Shown: piece after piece, positions 20,340 to 28,903 of the stretch
Numbering within the stretch: the stretch's first letter is position 1
Layout: the number at the start of each line of letters is the position of its first letter
Source of the DNA: Zoogloea sp.
Lineage (GTDB): Bacteria > Pseudomonadota > Gammaproteobacteria > Burkholderiales > Rhodocyclaceae
Reading direction: 5' to 3'
DNA length: 47,705 bases
Assembly (NCBI GenBank): GCA_009026175.1
Contig: WBTZ01000019.1
Span: 1-47,705, forward strand
Program-made: the position numbers and the translations under genes
Notes under the pieces: generated by a model
The model's input: the letters and a program-made list of their open reading frames with translations, nothing else
Database searches by the model: none
Told to the model about the DNA's origin: nothing

Positions 20340-20894
20340 TCAGGGCGCCGGGTCCTGGCGCCCGTGCGCGACCCAGATCAATGCGGAGGTGTCGATCCCC
20401 AGGCCCTTCGCCTGCGCGGTGATGGCCTCCCGCTGCACGGGATCGATCTGCTTGTCCCGCGCCAGGATCCAGCAATAGCTGCGGTCCGGCCCCACCACCA
20501 GGGCCCATCGGTACGCCTCATCGAGGGCGGCCACGTGATAGCCGCCATAGAAGGGCCCGAAGAACGACACCTTGAGCGAACCCGTGGTCGGCAGGCCGGT
20601 GAACAAGGCCCGCCCCACCGCCTCGCGCCACGTCCCGGACGAGGGGTCGAAACCCCGGTTCACCACCCGCACGCTGCCGTCCGGCTGGCTGCTGTACACC
20701 GCCGAGACATCCGTCATGCCGCGCTCGAAGCTGTGATCCAGGCGGGCCAGCTCATACCAGCGCCCCTGATAGCGCGGGAAATCGAAGGGCGCCACCGCCG
20801 TGACGCCCGGCGGCGGGCCGATGGAAGCACAACCCGTCAACAGGGCGGCCCCGGTGAGCGACGCGGCCAGGGCACATTTGCGGGCGCAGTGCAT
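20340..20894 (-). CDS. blc: Blc-type outer-membrane lipocalin (lipoprotein)
   Basis: A 184-residue lipocalin. A lipoprotein signal peptide ends in the lipobox LLTGC, so Cys22 should be lipidated. The lipocalin signature is YQGRWYELARLDHSFERG, and DRSYCWILAR is typical of bacterial Blc, which binds membrane lipids or lysophospholipids. ATG 20894 is chosen because AGAGGA precedes it at good spacing; ATG 20906 has none. It is the first gene of the photolyase operon. Lipocalin genes recur in light- or stress-induced bacterial photolyase clusters, which suggests repair of membrane as well as DNA damage. Confidence 0.88.
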   Translation of the reverse strand: MHCARKCALAASLTGAALLTGCASIGPPPGVTAVAPFDFPRYQGRWYELARLDHSFERGMTDVSAVYSSQPDGSVRVVNRGFDPSSGTWREAVGRALFTGLPTTGSLKVSFFGPFYGGYHVAALDEAYRWALVVGPDRSYCWILARDKQIDPVQREAITAQAKGLGIDTSALIWVAHGRQDPAP

Positions 20895-20906
20895 CAATCC
20901 TCTCAT

Positions 20907-20965
20907 CCTGGACAACCTCAAAATTGGAGGCCATATTGTCCAGGACAAAAATACATTTTGTCCAA
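20907..20965 (-). promoter_or_regulatory. Promoter/operator of the lipocalin-photolyase operon
   Basis: On the minus strand TTGGAC (20960-20965) and GACAAT (20935-20940) are separated by 19 bp, the spacing of MerR-family-activated promoters. Between them lies a perfect dyad, GGACAAAA-N5-TTTTGTCC (20943-20963). Two more half-sites form TTGTCC-A-GGACAA (20936-20948) and a long-range 9-10 bp pair CCTGGACAA/TTGTCCAGG (20907-20915, 20936-20944). Four GGACAA half-sites in 54 bases imply a dedicated regulator. Light-responsive B12-binding MerR proteins (LitR/CarH type) are the leading guess. Confidence 0.65.
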
Positions 20966-21001
20966 TCAAATTCCGGATGCCCCGGCCCGGGCCCTGACAG
21001 G

Positions 21002-21034
21002 AAAAACCCCCGCCGGCTCGCACCCGCGGGGGTT
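21002..21034 (-). terminator. Rho-independent terminator of the 68-residue gene
   Basis: On the minus strand, 9-bp arms AACCCCCGC and GCGGGGGTT are followed by a T run. It lies 52 bases after the stop at 21087 and isolates the photolyase operon promoter from upstream transcription. Confidence 0.8.
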
Positions 21035-21086
21035 CCTGATGGTTCAGACCGTCAGCCCCTGCCCTGCAGGCCGACGGGCAGGCGCC

Positions 21087-21293
21087 TCAGTGCCGCCACT
21101 TTTCCTTGAGCATCTCCAGGGCTTCCCGCGACAGGAACAGCTCGACGACCTCGATGGCGCGCTGCTCGACCTGACGCCGACGCTCGTAGCCGGTGGGGGA
21201 GCGTCCTTCCCGCTGACGCCGGTCGGAGCCGGAGCGCCGCTCCAGGCCTCGCTCGCTGGCGTTCTGTTCCGGGCTGTTCAAGCGCTTGTCCAT
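21087..21293 (-). CDS. Small basic protein of unknown function
   Basis: I do not recognise this 68-residue protein. It has an Arg-rich N-terminal half (RRSGSDRRQREGRSPTGYERRR) and an amphipathic C-terminal helix (AIEVVELFLSREALEMLKEKW). DRR/ERR clusters of this kind occur at the start of PilZ and other nucleotide-binding domains, but no such domain follows. ATG 21293 is chosen over ATG 21308 because GGGAG precedes it by 6 bases. It has its own terminator and a palindrome upstream, so it seems a stand-alone transcript. Confidence 0.6.
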   Translation of the reverse strand: MDKRLNSPEQNASERGLERRSGSDRRQREGRSPTGYERRRQVEQRAIEVVELFLSREALEMLKEKWRH

Positions 21294-21352
21294 CACCGTC
21301 TCCCACATGTCTTTTGCTTGTACACAGGATCGGCCAGATCACCCGGATTGAT

Positions 21353-21368
21353 CGAGAACTAGTTCTCG
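21353..21368. promoter_or_regulatory. Perfect 16-bp palindrome upstream of the small basic gene
   Basis: CGAGAACTAGTTCTCG is fully self-complementary with no spacer. It lies 60 bases upstream of the minus-strand start at 21293, where a repressor or activator operator would sit. The adjacent gene's stop is at 21429. No regulator can be named from the sequence. Confidence 0.45.
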
Positions 21369-21428
21369 GATCGGCCCACGCCACGGTGCGCGGGCATGAC
21401 GCTTTTCTCACTTTCCGGCAAAAGGGGC

Positions 21429-22097
21429 TCAGGCAGCCTGCCAGCGCGCGATCAGGGCATCCCGATGGGGGGCCAGGACAGGCACCTGCACATCCAGCAC
21501 CGGCCCTGTGAGGGTGTGGCCGGAGCTCTCGGCGGTAACCATCACCGACGTACCGTCGATGCTGACTTCGAGCGGGCCCTGGTTGGCCTGGAGGCGGGTC
21601 TGGCGATACTCCTCCCCCAGGAAGATGTGGCCATTGGTGAGGTTCAGGCGCCCTGCGATCCGGGTGGGCTGGCCATTGCTGAGCAGCGCGGCAACCGAAC
21701 AGGGAACGAGACGGTATTCATTGACGAGGGCCAGGGCCTGGCGGCGCAGATAGCCGGCCGCCTCGGACGGGCTGGCCGGCAGCCTGGCCGCCGCCTTCGT
21801 CGCCAGGAAGTCCACCTCCCGGTCGGTCAGGTGGGGGGCCACGTCGATGATCCTGCGCCGGTCCACCGCCTGCGTGACGAGGCTCACCGCATCCAGATGA
21901 TGGTGACAGCCCACGACGGCCACCCCCGCCTTGCCAAGCTGCTTGCCGGCGATCACCGGCAGGCCCTGGATGACGGTTGCGCCCAGCGCTGTTGCAAATG
22001 CCTTGCACAGCCGCTCGTGGTCGAGTGCGCTCAGTTGGGCCGGAACGGCCAGATCGAGATCGAAGTGCAGCTTAAGGCGGACATTGGCCGATGACAT
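21429..22097 (-). CDS. Unrecognised soluble protein (222 residues)
   Basis: I do not recognise a family. The protein is soluble, with no signal peptide or membrane segment. Visible points are VVGCHHHLDAVSL (Cys and three His, residues 62-66, a possible metal site), a central segment RLVPCSVAALLSNGQPTR, and a beta-rich C-terminal half (GRLNLTNGHIFLGEEYRQ; MVTAESSGHTLTGPV). Base composition and codon use match the neighbours, supporting a real gene. It lies between tatC (74 bases away) and the small basic gene, and a short promoter-like gap on each side suggests a separate transcript. Confidence 0.6.
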   Translation of the reverse strand: MSSANVRLKLHFDLDLAVPAQLSALDHERLCKAFATALGATVIQGLPVIAGKQLGKAGVAVVGCHHHLDAVSLVTQAVDRRRIIDVAPHLTDREVDFLATKAAARLPASPSEAAGYLRRQALALVNEYRLVPCSVAALLSNGQPTRIAGRLNLTNGHIFLGEEYRQTRLQANQGPLEVSIDGTSVMVTAESSGHTLTGPVLDVQVPVLAPHRDALIARWQAA

Positions 22098-22171
22098 GAC
22101 GGCAAACCGGGAAATTCGATTGCCATGTTATCGGGCTTCCGTCCGCCTCCTTGAGGGCAGATTGGTAAGAT

Positions 22172-22909
22172 TCAGTCGCTTACCGGCTCACTGCCCCGGG
22201 CGGTGACGAAGCGCGCCAGGAAGATCCCGAGTTCGTACAGCAGGCACATGGGGATCGCCAGCATCAGCTGGGACACCACGTCCGGGGGCGTGACCACCGC
22301 GGCCACGACGAAGGCACCGACGATCACATACGGACGCGCCTCCTTCAGCTTGGCCACATTGACCACCCCGAGCTTGACCAGCACGATGACGAACACCGGC
22401 ACCTCGAAGGTGATGCCGAAGGCCAGGAACATGGACATCACGAAGGACAGGTACTGCTCGATGTCCGGCGCCGGAGTGATGCTCTTGGGGGCGAACTGGG
22501 TGATGAACCTGAAGACGGTGCCGAACACGAAAAAGTAGCAGAAAGCCATGCCGGCAAGGAACAGCACGGTGCTGCCCACCACCAGCGGCAAGCCCAGGCG
22601 CTTCTCATGGGCATACAAGCCGGGGGCGATGAAACACCAGGCCTGATAGAGCACAAAGGGCAGGGCCACCACGAAGGCAACCATCAGGGTCACCTTCATG
22701 GGAACAAAAAAGGGCGTCACCACACCCGTCGCGATCATGCGGGTGCCTTCGGGCAGTGCCTGCATCATCGGGTGGGCCAGGATGTCGTAGATATCACCGG
22801 CCCAGGGCAGCAGGCAGGCAAACACGACCACCACGGCCACCACCGCCCGCAGCAGACGATCCCGCAGCTCGACCAGATGGGAAATGAAGGTATCTTCCTG
22901 GCCGCTCAT
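22172..22909 (-). CDS. tatC: Sec-independent protein translocase TatC
   Basis: A 245-residue inner-membrane protein with six hydrophobic segments, the twin-arginine signal receptor. The conserved N-terminal FISHLVELRDRLL, with the essential Glu, and FVLYQAWCFIAPGLY are visible. ATG overlaps the tatB stop (ATGA, 22906-22909). Last gene of the his-hinT-tat run. Confidence 0.97.
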   Translation of the reverse strand: MSGQEDTFISHLVELRDRLLRAVVAVVVVFACLLPWAGDIYDILAHPMMQALPEGTRMIATGVVTPFFVPMKVTLMVAFVVALPFVLYQAWCFIAPGLYAHEKRLGLPLVVGSTVLFLAGMAFCYFFVFGTVFRFITQFAPKSITPAPDIEQYLSFVMSMFLAFGITFEVPVFVIVLVKLGVVNVAKLKEARPYVIVGAFVVAAVVTPPDVVSQLMLAIPMCLLYELGIFLARFVTARGSEPVSD

Positions 22910-23475
22910 GACTGGGAGTTCCGGGTGGGCGTGGTGGCGGAATGGTCGAAATCCAGGCCCAGCTGCCGCTCATCCACCACGGGCGCCGCATCCTCCGCGG
23001 CGACAGTCTCGGATGCAGTGCCGGGCGCCGGCTCGGGGAATGCCGCGAAACCGGACTGGCTTTCCGCCGCGGCCAGCTGCTGATCGAGGCGGGCCGCCGC
23101 TTCCGCATCGCTGAGCGCCGCCGGAGCCGCCGCCTGCGACGGCTCGGCCGTGGCCTTGAAGCTGTCCTCGAGGCCTGCCACCGCCGACGATGCGCTCTGC
23201 AAGGACGAACTCACCCCCTGCTCCACCTCGGCGACCTGGGAGCGGATGTTCGTCTCCATGGACATCGCCGCCTGGCGGGCCTCTTCCTGGAGCTTCTTGA
23301 GTTCCTCGAGCTGCATCTCGCGATTGATGTCCGACTTTACGTCAGAGACATAACGCTGCAGACGGCCGAGGAGGTGCCCGGTGGTCCGGGCCACCTTGGG
23401 GAGCCGCTCGGGGCCGAGCACCAGCAGCGCCACGATGCCGATGACCATGAGCTCCGAAAAACCGATGTCGAACAT
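22906..23475 (-). CDS. tatB: Sec-independent protein translocase TatB
   Basis: A 189-residue protein with one N-terminal membrane helix (MFDIGFSELMVIGIVALLV, ending in the conserved GPERLPKVAR), an amphipathic helix, and a long Ala/acidic C-terminal tail. It partners TatC in twin-arginine signal binding. It is coupled to tatC by a 4-base overlap. A terminator-like hairpin separates it from tatA. Confidence 0.95.
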   Translation of the reverse strand: MFDIGFSELMVIGIVALLVLGPERLPKVARTTGHLLGRLQRYVSDVKSDINREMQLEELKKLQEEARQAAMSMETNIRSQVAEVEQGVSSSLQSASSAVAGLEDSFKATAEPSQAAAPAALSDAEAAARLDQQLAAAESQSGFAAFPEPAPGTASETVAAEDAAPVVDERQLGLDFDHSATTPTRNSQS

Positions 23476-23528
23476 CCGATTCGCCTAAGAATTGAAATAC
23501 GCAGTACGGGGACGGACGGCAGAAACAG

Positions 23529-23551
23529 AAAAGGGGCTGTCCGCCCCTTTT
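23529..23551 (-). terminator. Terminator-like hairpin between tatA and tatB
   Basis: Perfect 9-bp arms AAAAGGGGC and GCCCCTTTT enclose 5 nt. On the minus strand it ends in TTTT, 22 bases after the tatA stop and 53 before the tatB start. It looks like an intrinsic attenuator inside the operon, which would give more tatA than tatBC transcript. Confidence 0.7.
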
Positions 23552-23573
23552 CCGCGCCTGCCGCGGGCCGGGA

Positions 23574-23804
23574 TCAGGACTTGTTCTTTTCCCGGGCTTC
23601 GGCGTCGATGGTCTGGCCGGTATTACCGCCGGCGATTTTCTGGCTGGCATCGCTACCCGGCTGATCGGCCTCTTTCATGCCTTCCTTGAAGCCCTTGACC
23701 GCGCCACCGAGGTCTTGCCCGATGTTGCGGAGCTTCTTGGTACCGAACACGAGCATGACGATCACCAGCACGATCAGCCAGTGCCAAATGCTGAAGGAAC
23801 CCAT
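23574..23804 (-). CDS. tatA: Sec-independent protein translocase TatA
   Basis: A 76-residue pore-forming Tat subunit: one membrane helix ([18 protein letters not shown]), the [14 protein letters not shown] hinge with the essential Phe-Gly, then an amphipathic helix and a polar tail. It follows hinT by 17 bases and precedes an internal terminator-like hairpin. Confidence 0.97.
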   Translation of the reverse strand: MGSFSIWHWLIVLVIVMLVFGTKKLRNIGQDLGGAVKGFKEGMKEADQPGSDASQKIAGGNTGQTIDAEAREKNKS

Positions 23805-23821
23805 TCAAATCTCCTGGAAAA

Positions 23822-24169
23822 CTACCGTTTAAGCATCGGCCCGACAGGCTCCTGCCCACCTACTATGTGCATGTGCACATGCATGACTTCCTGCCCGCCG
23901 ACGCGACCGGTGTTGATGATGGACCGGAACCCGTCGGTGCTGCCTTGATCGGCAGCAATACGGCCGGCAACCACCAGCATCCGCCCCAGCGTTTCCGTAT
24001 CCGCCTCGGTGGCGTCGACCAGGGAGGTGATGTGGCGCTTGGGAATGACCAGCACGTGCACCGGACGTTGCGGCTGGATATCCTTGAAGGCCAGCACCAG
24101 TTCGTCCTCGTACACCCGGGCGGCGGGAATCTCTCCGCGCACGATACGGCAGAACAGGCAATCCTGCAT
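23822..24169 (-). CDS. hinT: HIT-family purine nucleoside phosphoramidase
   Basis: A 115-residue histidine-triad protein (HinT group). The triad is HVHMH near the C terminus; CLFCRIVRGEIPAARVYED is the conserved N terminus with a Cys-X2-Cys pair. It hydrolyses adenosine 5'-phosphoramidates. It sits between hisE (12-base gap) and tatA, the standard place in many betaproteobacteria. Confidence 0.92.
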   Translation of the reverse strand: MQDCLFCRIVRGEIPAARVYEDELVLAFKDIQPQRPVHVLVIPKRHITSLVDATEADTETLGRMLVVAGRIAADQGSTDGFRSIINTGRVGGQEVMHVHMHIVGGQEPVGPMLKR

Positions 24170-24181
24170 GAGACTCCTTCC

Positions 24182-24508
24182 TTACTTGGCGGTTCGCGAC
24201 TTTTTCTCGTCGATGCCCGAGACACCCTCGCGGCGCCGGAACTCGGCCAGTACGTCATCCACCGAAAGACCGAAATGGGTCAGCAGCACCATGGTGTGGA
24301 ACCACACATCGGTGACCTCCCAGACCACGTGGAGCAGGTCCTTGTCCTTGGCCGCCATGATGGTTTCGGCGGCCTCTTCGGCCACCTTCTTGCAGATCGC
24401 GTCGGTGCCCTTGTGGAACAGGCTGGACACATAGGAGGAATCGGGATCCGCCTCCTTGCGCGCGGCCAGGGTCTCGGACACGCGGTGCAGCACTTCAATA
24501 TCGATCAT
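24182..24508 (-). CDS. hisE: Phosphoribosyl-ATP diphosphatase
   Basis: A 108-residue MazG-like enzyme for step 2 of histidine synthesis. [16 protein letters not shown] and [15 protein letters not shown] carry the metal-binding acidic residues. ATG overlaps the hisI stop by 4 bases. HisE and HisI are separate proteins here, not the fused HisIE of enterics. Confidence 0.95.
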   Translation of the reverse strand: MIDIEVLHRVSETLAARKEADPDSSYVSSLFHKGTDAICKKVAEEAAETIMAAKDKDLLHVVWEVTDVWFHTMVLLTHFGLSVDDVLAEFRRREGVSGIDEKKSRTAK

Positions 24509-24909
24509 TTGTAAATATCCTTCGGGTCTTTGAGAACCGGGTCGACAGCCTCCCAGCGGCCGTCCGCATAGTACTTCTGAAAGAAGCAGCTACGCCGCCC
24601 GGTATGGCAGGCTATCCCACCCACCTGCTCGATCTTCAGAAGCACTACGTCGTTGTCGCAATCGATGCGGATCTCGCGGATCTTCTGGGTATGGCCGGAC
24701 TCTTCACCCTTGTGCCACAACCTGCCGCGGGAGCGCGAGAAATATACCGCCTCGCCTGTTTCAACCGTTCGCGCCAGGGCATCGCGGTTCATCCAGGCAA
24801 ACATCAGCACGTCGCCGGTGGCAGCATCCTGGGCGATGGCGGGAATCAGGCCGTCCTTGTCCCAGAGCAGCTCGTCGAGCCAGGCGGTGGAAGCAGGCTG
24901 GGCACTCAC
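24505..24909 (-). CDS. hisI: Phosphoribosyl-AMP cyclohydrolase
   Basis: A 134-residue zinc enzyme for step 3 of histidine synthesis. Conserved [24 protein letters not shown] and the metal ligands in IDCDNDVV and [10 protein letters not shown] are present. GTG 24909 is chosen because it overlaps the hisF stop (GTGA) and fits the family length; the next gene, hisE, overlaps its stop. Confidence 0.95.
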   Translation of the reverse strand: MSAQPASTAWLDELLWDKDGLIPAIAQDAATGDVLMFAWMNRDALARTVETGEAVYFSRSRGRLWHKGEESGHTQKIREIRIDCDNDVVLLKIEQVGGIACHTGRRSCFFQKYYADGRWEAVDPVLKDPKDIYK

Positions 24910-25664
24910 AGGCGCACCTCGATGCCGCGGGCCCGCATCAGCTCCTTGGCCTCGCGCACGGTGTGCTCGCCAAAGTGGAAGATGCTGGCAGCCAGCACGG
25001 CATCGGCGCGACCTTCGGTCACGCCGTCGGCCAGATGATCCAGGTTGCCCACGCCGCCGCTGGCGATCACGGGGATGGCCACGGCATCGGAAACCGCCCG
25101 GGTCAGCCCCAGGTCGAAACCGTTCTTGGTGCCGTCCCGGTCCATGCTGGTGAGGAGGATCTCGCCGGCACCGAGGGAGGCGACCTTGCACGCCCATTCG
25201 ATGGCATCCAGGCCGGTGCGGTTACGCCCGCCGTGGGTGAACACCTCCCACTTGCCGGGTGCCACCTGCTTGGCGTCGATGGCCACCACGATGCACTGGC
25301 TGCCCACCTTGCCGGACGCGTCGGCCACCACCTGCGGGTTGTTCACCGCGGCCGTGTTGATGCTGACCTTGTCGGCCCCGGCATTGAGGAGGCGCCGCAC
25401 ATCATCGACGGTGCGCACGCCCCCGCCGACGGTGAGGGGGATGAAGACCTGCTCGGCCACCTGCTCCACCACGTGCAGGATGATGTTGCGATCATCCGAA
25501 CTGGCGGTGATGTCGAGGAAGGTGATCTCGTCGGCCCCCTGCTCGTCGTAGCGGCGCGCCACTTCGACGGGATCGCCCGCATCGCGCAGTTCGACGAAAT
25601 TGACACCCTTGACGACCCGTCCGGCACTGACGTCGAGGCAGGGAATGATGCGCTTGGCAAGCAT
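24906..25664 (-). CDS. hisF: Imidazole glycerol phosphate synthase subunit HisF
   Basis: A 252-residue TIM-barrel cyclase that, with HisH, makes imidazole glycerol phosphate and AICAR. The N-terminal active Asp is in [12 protein letters not shown]; the second, VSINTAAV preceded by GADK, and the C-terminal GGVGNLDH phosphate site are visible. ATG 25664 lies 4 bases after the hisA stop. Confidence 0.97.
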   Translation of the reverse strand: MLAKRIIPCLDVSAGRVVKGVNFVELRDAGDPVEVARRYDEQGADEITFLDITASSDDRNIILHVVEQVAEQVFIPLTVGGGVRTVDDVRRLLNAGADKVSINTAAVNNPQVVADASGKVGSQCIVVAIDAKQVAPGKWEVFTHGGRNRTGLDAIEWACKVASLGAGEILLTSMDRDGTKNGFDLGLTRAVSDAVAIPVIASGGVGNLDHLADGVTEGRADAVLAASIFHFGEHTVREAKELMRARGIEVRL

Positions 25665-25668
25665 GGGG

Positions 25669-26415
25669 TCAGCTTGCTCCGTTGAGCTCGTCGGCCCGCG
25701 ACTGGGCGGCGCCGAAATCGAGGCTGCCCTCGTAGATGGCACGCCCGGTGATGGCACCGGTGATCCCTTCGGACTCGACCGCGCACAGGGCTTCCACGTC
25801 GGTGATGGTGGCGATGCCACCACTGGCGATGACCGGGATGCGCAGGGCCTGGGCGAGCTTCACGGTGGCCTCGATATTGACGCCGGAGAGCATGCCGTCA
25901 CGACCGATGTCGGTGTAGATCACGCCTTCGACACCGTAGTCCTCGAACTTCTTCGCCAGGTCGACCACGTCATGGCCGGTGAGCTTGGACCAGCCATCCA
26001 CCGCAACCTTGCCGTCCTTGGCATCCAGGCCAACGATGATGTGGCCGGGGAAGGCGCTGCAGGCGTCATGCAGGAAACCGGGGTTCTTGACCGCCGCGGT
26101 GCCGATGATGACGTAGGTCAGGCCGGCGTCCAGGTAGCGCTCGATGGTATCCAGATCACGGATGCCCCCACCGAGTTGCACGGGGATCTCATCGCCCACT
26201 TCGTCGAGAATGGACTTGATGGCGGCGCCGTTCTTCGGCTTGCCGGCAAAAGCACCATTCAGATCAACGAGGTGCAGGCGCCGGGCGCCTTGGTCAATCC
26301 AGTGTCGGGCCATCGCACCGGGGTCTTCGGAGAAGACCGTGGCGGCGTCCATTTCGCCTTGTTTCAGGCGCACGCAGTGACCGTCCTTGAGGTCGATAGC
26401 GGGAATCAGCAGCAT
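25669..26415 (-). CDS. hisA: ProFAR isomerase
   Basis: A 248-residue TIM-barrel enzyme for the Amadori rearrangement of ProFAR to PRFAR. The N terminus [17 protein letters not shown] holds the catalytic Asp; [12 protein letters not shown] carries the second. It resembles HisF (shared ancestry). It lies 54 bases after hisH and 4 before hisF. Confidence 0.97.
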   Translation of the reverse strand: MLLIPAIDLKDGHCVRLKQGEMDAATVFSEDPGAMARHWIDQGARRLHLVDLNGAFAGKPKNGAAIKSILDEVGDEIPVQLGGGIRDLDTIERYLDAGLTYVIIGTAAVKNPGFLHDACSAFPGHIIVGLDAKDGKVAVDGWSKLTGHDVVDLAKKFEDYGVEGVIYTDIGRDGMLSGVNIEATVKLAQALRIPVIASGGIATITDVEALCAVESEGITGAITGRAIYEGSLDFGAAQSRADELNGAS

Positions 26416-26469
26416 AGGAGAGGGCGGTAAAGGAGTTGAAACGAGGCGACGGGATGGAAAGGAACGGCG

Positions 26470-27108
26470 TCAGGGCTTCCAGGACATGAAGTTCGACAGA
26501 AGCTGCAAGCCCGCCTGCGCGCTCTTTTCCGGGTGGAATTGGATGGCGAAGATATTAGCCTGCGCTACCGCCCCGGTAAAGGGGATGCCGTAGTCGGTGG
26601 TGGCCGCCACCAGTGCCGGGTCGGCCGGGTCCACGTAATAACTATGCACGTAGTAGAAGCGGGCGCCATCCTCGATGCCGGCCCACAGGGGGTGGGCCTG
26701 CTTCTGCCAGACCTCGTTCCAGCCCATGTGCGGCACCTTGAGGCGCGAACCATCGGCCGCCACCATCTTGTCCGCAGGGAAGCGCCGGACCTCGCCCTTG
26801 AAGATGCCCAGCCCGGGCACGTTGCCCTCCTCGCTGTGCTCGAAGAGCATCTGCTGGCCGATGCAGATCCCCAGGAAGGGCTTGCTGCCGGCCGCTTCGA
26901 GCACCGCAGGGCGCAGGCCGCGGGCATCCAGTTCGCGCATGCAGTCGGGCATCGCCCCCTGGCCGGGGAAGACCACCCGCTCGGCCGCCAGCACCTCGGC
27001 CGGATCGGCCGTCACCACCACGCTGGCGCCCTGGGCCACGTGCTCAATGGCCTTGGCCACCGAACGCAGGTTGCCCATGCCGTAATCGATGATCGCTACC
27101 CGGCTCAT
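26470..27108 (-). CDS. hisH: Imidazole glycerol phosphate synthase glutaminase subunit HisH
   Basis: A 212-residue class I glutamine amidotransferase feeding ammonia to HisF. The triad is Cys in LGICIGQQM and His-X-Glu in QFHPEKS; the oxyanion strand is [12 protein letters not shown] 27108 overlaps the hisB stop by 4 bases. Confidence 0.97.
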   Translation of the reverse strand: MSRVAIIDYGMGNLRSVAKAIEHVAQGASVVVTADPAEVLAAERVVFPGQGAMPDCMRELDARGLRPAVLEAAGSKPFLGICIGQQMLFEHSEEGNVPGLGIFKGEVRRFPADKMVAADGSRLKVPHMGWNEVWQKQAHPLWAGIEDGARFYYVHSYYVDPADPALVAATTDYGIPFTGAVAQANIFAIQFHPEKSAQAGLQLLSNFMSWKP

Positions 27109-27692
27109 AGGGCCCCCTTGGTGGACGGCACCACGCCAGCCTGGCGCGGGTCCGGCGTTACCGCCATGCGCAGGGCACGGCCGAAGGCCTTGAAGGCGGT
27201 CTCGCACTGGTGGTGGGCGTTGCGGCCCTTGAGGTTGTCGATGTGCAGGGACACGCCGGCGTGATTGACGAAGCCCTGGAAGAACTCATACACCAGCTGG
27301 GTGTCCAGCGCACCGATCATGCCGGCGGTGAAGGGGATGTCGAACTCCAGGCCGGGACGGCCGGACAGATCGACCACCACCCGGGACAGGGCCTCGTCGA
27401 GAGGCACATAGGCATGACCGTAGCGGGTCAGGCCCTTCTTGTCGCCGAGCGCCCTGGCAAAGGCCTGGCCAAAGGTGATGCCCACATCCTCCACCGTGTG
27501 GTGGCCGTCGATGTGCAGGTCGCCCTGGCATTCGATGTCGAGATCGAAGCAACCATGGCGGGCGATCTGGTCGAGCATGTGATCGAAGAAACCGATGCCG
27601 GTGTTGAGCTGGCTCTGGCCCGAGCCGTCCAGGTCGACCTTGACCCGGATCTTCGTCTCGAGGGTATCGCGGGAGATTTCGGCTTGCCGCAT
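27105..27692 (-). CDS. hisB: Imidazoleglycerol-phosphate dehydratase
   Basis: A 195-residue monofunctional dehydratase (no histidinol phosphatase domain). The metal-binding His clusters [10 protein letters not shown] and [18 protein letters not shown] are intact. ATG 27692 matches the family N terminus (RQAEISRDT). It is the first gene of hisBHAFIE-hinT-tatABC and is divergent from hisC across 111 bases. No His-rich leader peptide is visible there. Confidence 0.97.
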   Translation of the reverse strand: MRQAEISRDTLETKIRVKVDLDGSGQSQLNTGIGFFDHMLDQIARHGCFDLDIECQGDLHIDGHHTVEDVGITFGQAFARALGDKKGLTRYGHAYVPLDEALSRVVVDLSGRPGLEFDIPFTAGMIGALDTQLVYEFFQGFVNHAGVSLHIDNLKGRNAHHQCETAFKAFGRALRMAVTPDPRQAGVVPSTKGAL

Positions 27693-27803
27693 TGCGCTGA
27701 TTTTCCGGAAAACTGTGAAAACTGGGGAACGGATGGGGCCATGATAGCATCTGTCGTTTTTACCGTCCCTTGCGGCGGCGCCTGCCGCCGAGCCCGATCT
27801 GCC

Positions 27804-28895
27804 ATGAGCCGCTTCTGGAGCCCCGTCGTCCACGACCTGACGCCTTATGTACCCGGCGAGCAGCCCAAGCTCGCCAACCTGGTCAAGCTCAACACCAACG
27901 AAAACCCCTACCCGCCCAGCCCTCATGTGCTGGAAGCGATCCGCGCCGAACTGGGCGGGGATGCCGACCGCCTGAAGCTCTACCCGGACCCTTCCGGCAG
28001 CCAGCTGAAGGCCGCGGTGGCCCGCCATTTCGATGTCCCGGCCGACTGGGTGTTCGTCGGCAACTCTTCGGACGAGGTGCTGGCCCACACCTTCCAGGCG
28101 CTCCTCAGGCACGACGCGCCGCTGCTCTTCCCGGACATCACCTACAGCTTCTACCCGGTGTATTGCGGCCTCTATGGCATCGACTTCGAAGCCGTGCCGC
28201 TGGATGCCGACTTTGCGATCCGGGTGGATGACTACCTGGCCCGCGGAGCCGGCAAGGTGGGCGCGGTGATCTTCCCGAACCCCAACGCCCCCACCGGGCG
28301 CCTGCTGCCCCTGGCCGAGATCGCCCGGCTGGCCGCAGGCCTGCCCGATGCGCCGATCGTCATCGACGAGGCCTATGTGGATTTCGGCGGCCTGGACGCG
28401 ATCCCCACCGCGGTGGAGCTGGTCCGCACCCACCCCAACATCCTGGTCACCCAGACCCTCTCCAAATCCCGCTCCCTGGCCGGCCTGCGGGTCGGCTTCG
28501 CGATCGGCCAGCCGGAGCTGATCGAAGCGCTGACCCGGGTGAAGGACAGCTTCAACTCCTACCCGCTGGATCGCCTGGCCCTCGTCGGCGCCAGCGCCGC
28601 GCTGGACGACGAAGCCTGGTTCCACCAGACCCGCCGCCAGGTCATCGCCAGCCGCGACGCCCTCTCCGCCAGCCTGGCCGGACTCGGCTTCGAGGTCCTG
28701 CCCTCCGCCGCCAACTTCGTGTTCGCCCGCCACCCCGGGCGGGACGCCGCCACCCTGGCCGCCGCCCTGCGGGAGCGCAGCATCATCGTGCGCCACTTCA
28801 AGTCCGCGCGGATCGACCAGTTCCTGCGCATCACGGTGGGCACCGACGCCCAGTGCGCCCTGCTGGTGCAGGCGCTGGAGGCGATCCTCGCCTGA
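27804..28895 (+). CDS. hisC: Histidinol-phosphate aminotransferase
   Basis: A 363-residue class I/II PLP enzyme. [13 protein letters not shown] is the N-terminal substrate loop, and the cofactor lysine is in [15 protein letters not shown]. It makes histidinol phosphate from the product of HisB. In most relatives hisC lies before hisB on the same strand; here it is reversed and divergent, with hisG and hisD not in the window. A REP-like element and terminator follow. Confidence 0.95.
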   Translation: MSRFWSPVVHDLTPYVPGEQPKLANLVKLNTNENPYPPSPHVLEAIRAELGGDADRLKLYPDPSGSQLKAAVARHFDVPADWVFVGNSSDEVLAHTFQALLRHDAPLLFPDITYSFYPVYCGLYGIDFEAVPLDADFAIRVDDYLARGAGKVGAVIFPNPNAPTGRLLPLAEIARLAAGLPDAPIVIDEAYVDFGGLDAIPTAVELVRTHPNILVTQTLSKSRSLAGLRVGFAIGQPELIEALTRVKDSFNSYPLDRLALVGASAALDDEAWFHQTRRQVIASRDALSASLAGLGFEVLPSAANFVFARHPGRDAATLAAALRERSIIVRHFKSARIDQFLRITVGTDAQCALLVQALEAILA

Positions 28896-28903
28896 AAGGA
28901 CGA

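Noticed and set aside
21353-21368. TrpR operator, because GAACTAGTT resembles half of the E. coli trp operator
   Set aside because: Only the half-site matches, and no trp gene is nearby; likely coincidence.
27693-27803. His-rich leader peptide in the hisB/hisC gap
   Set aside because: No run of His codons on either strand.
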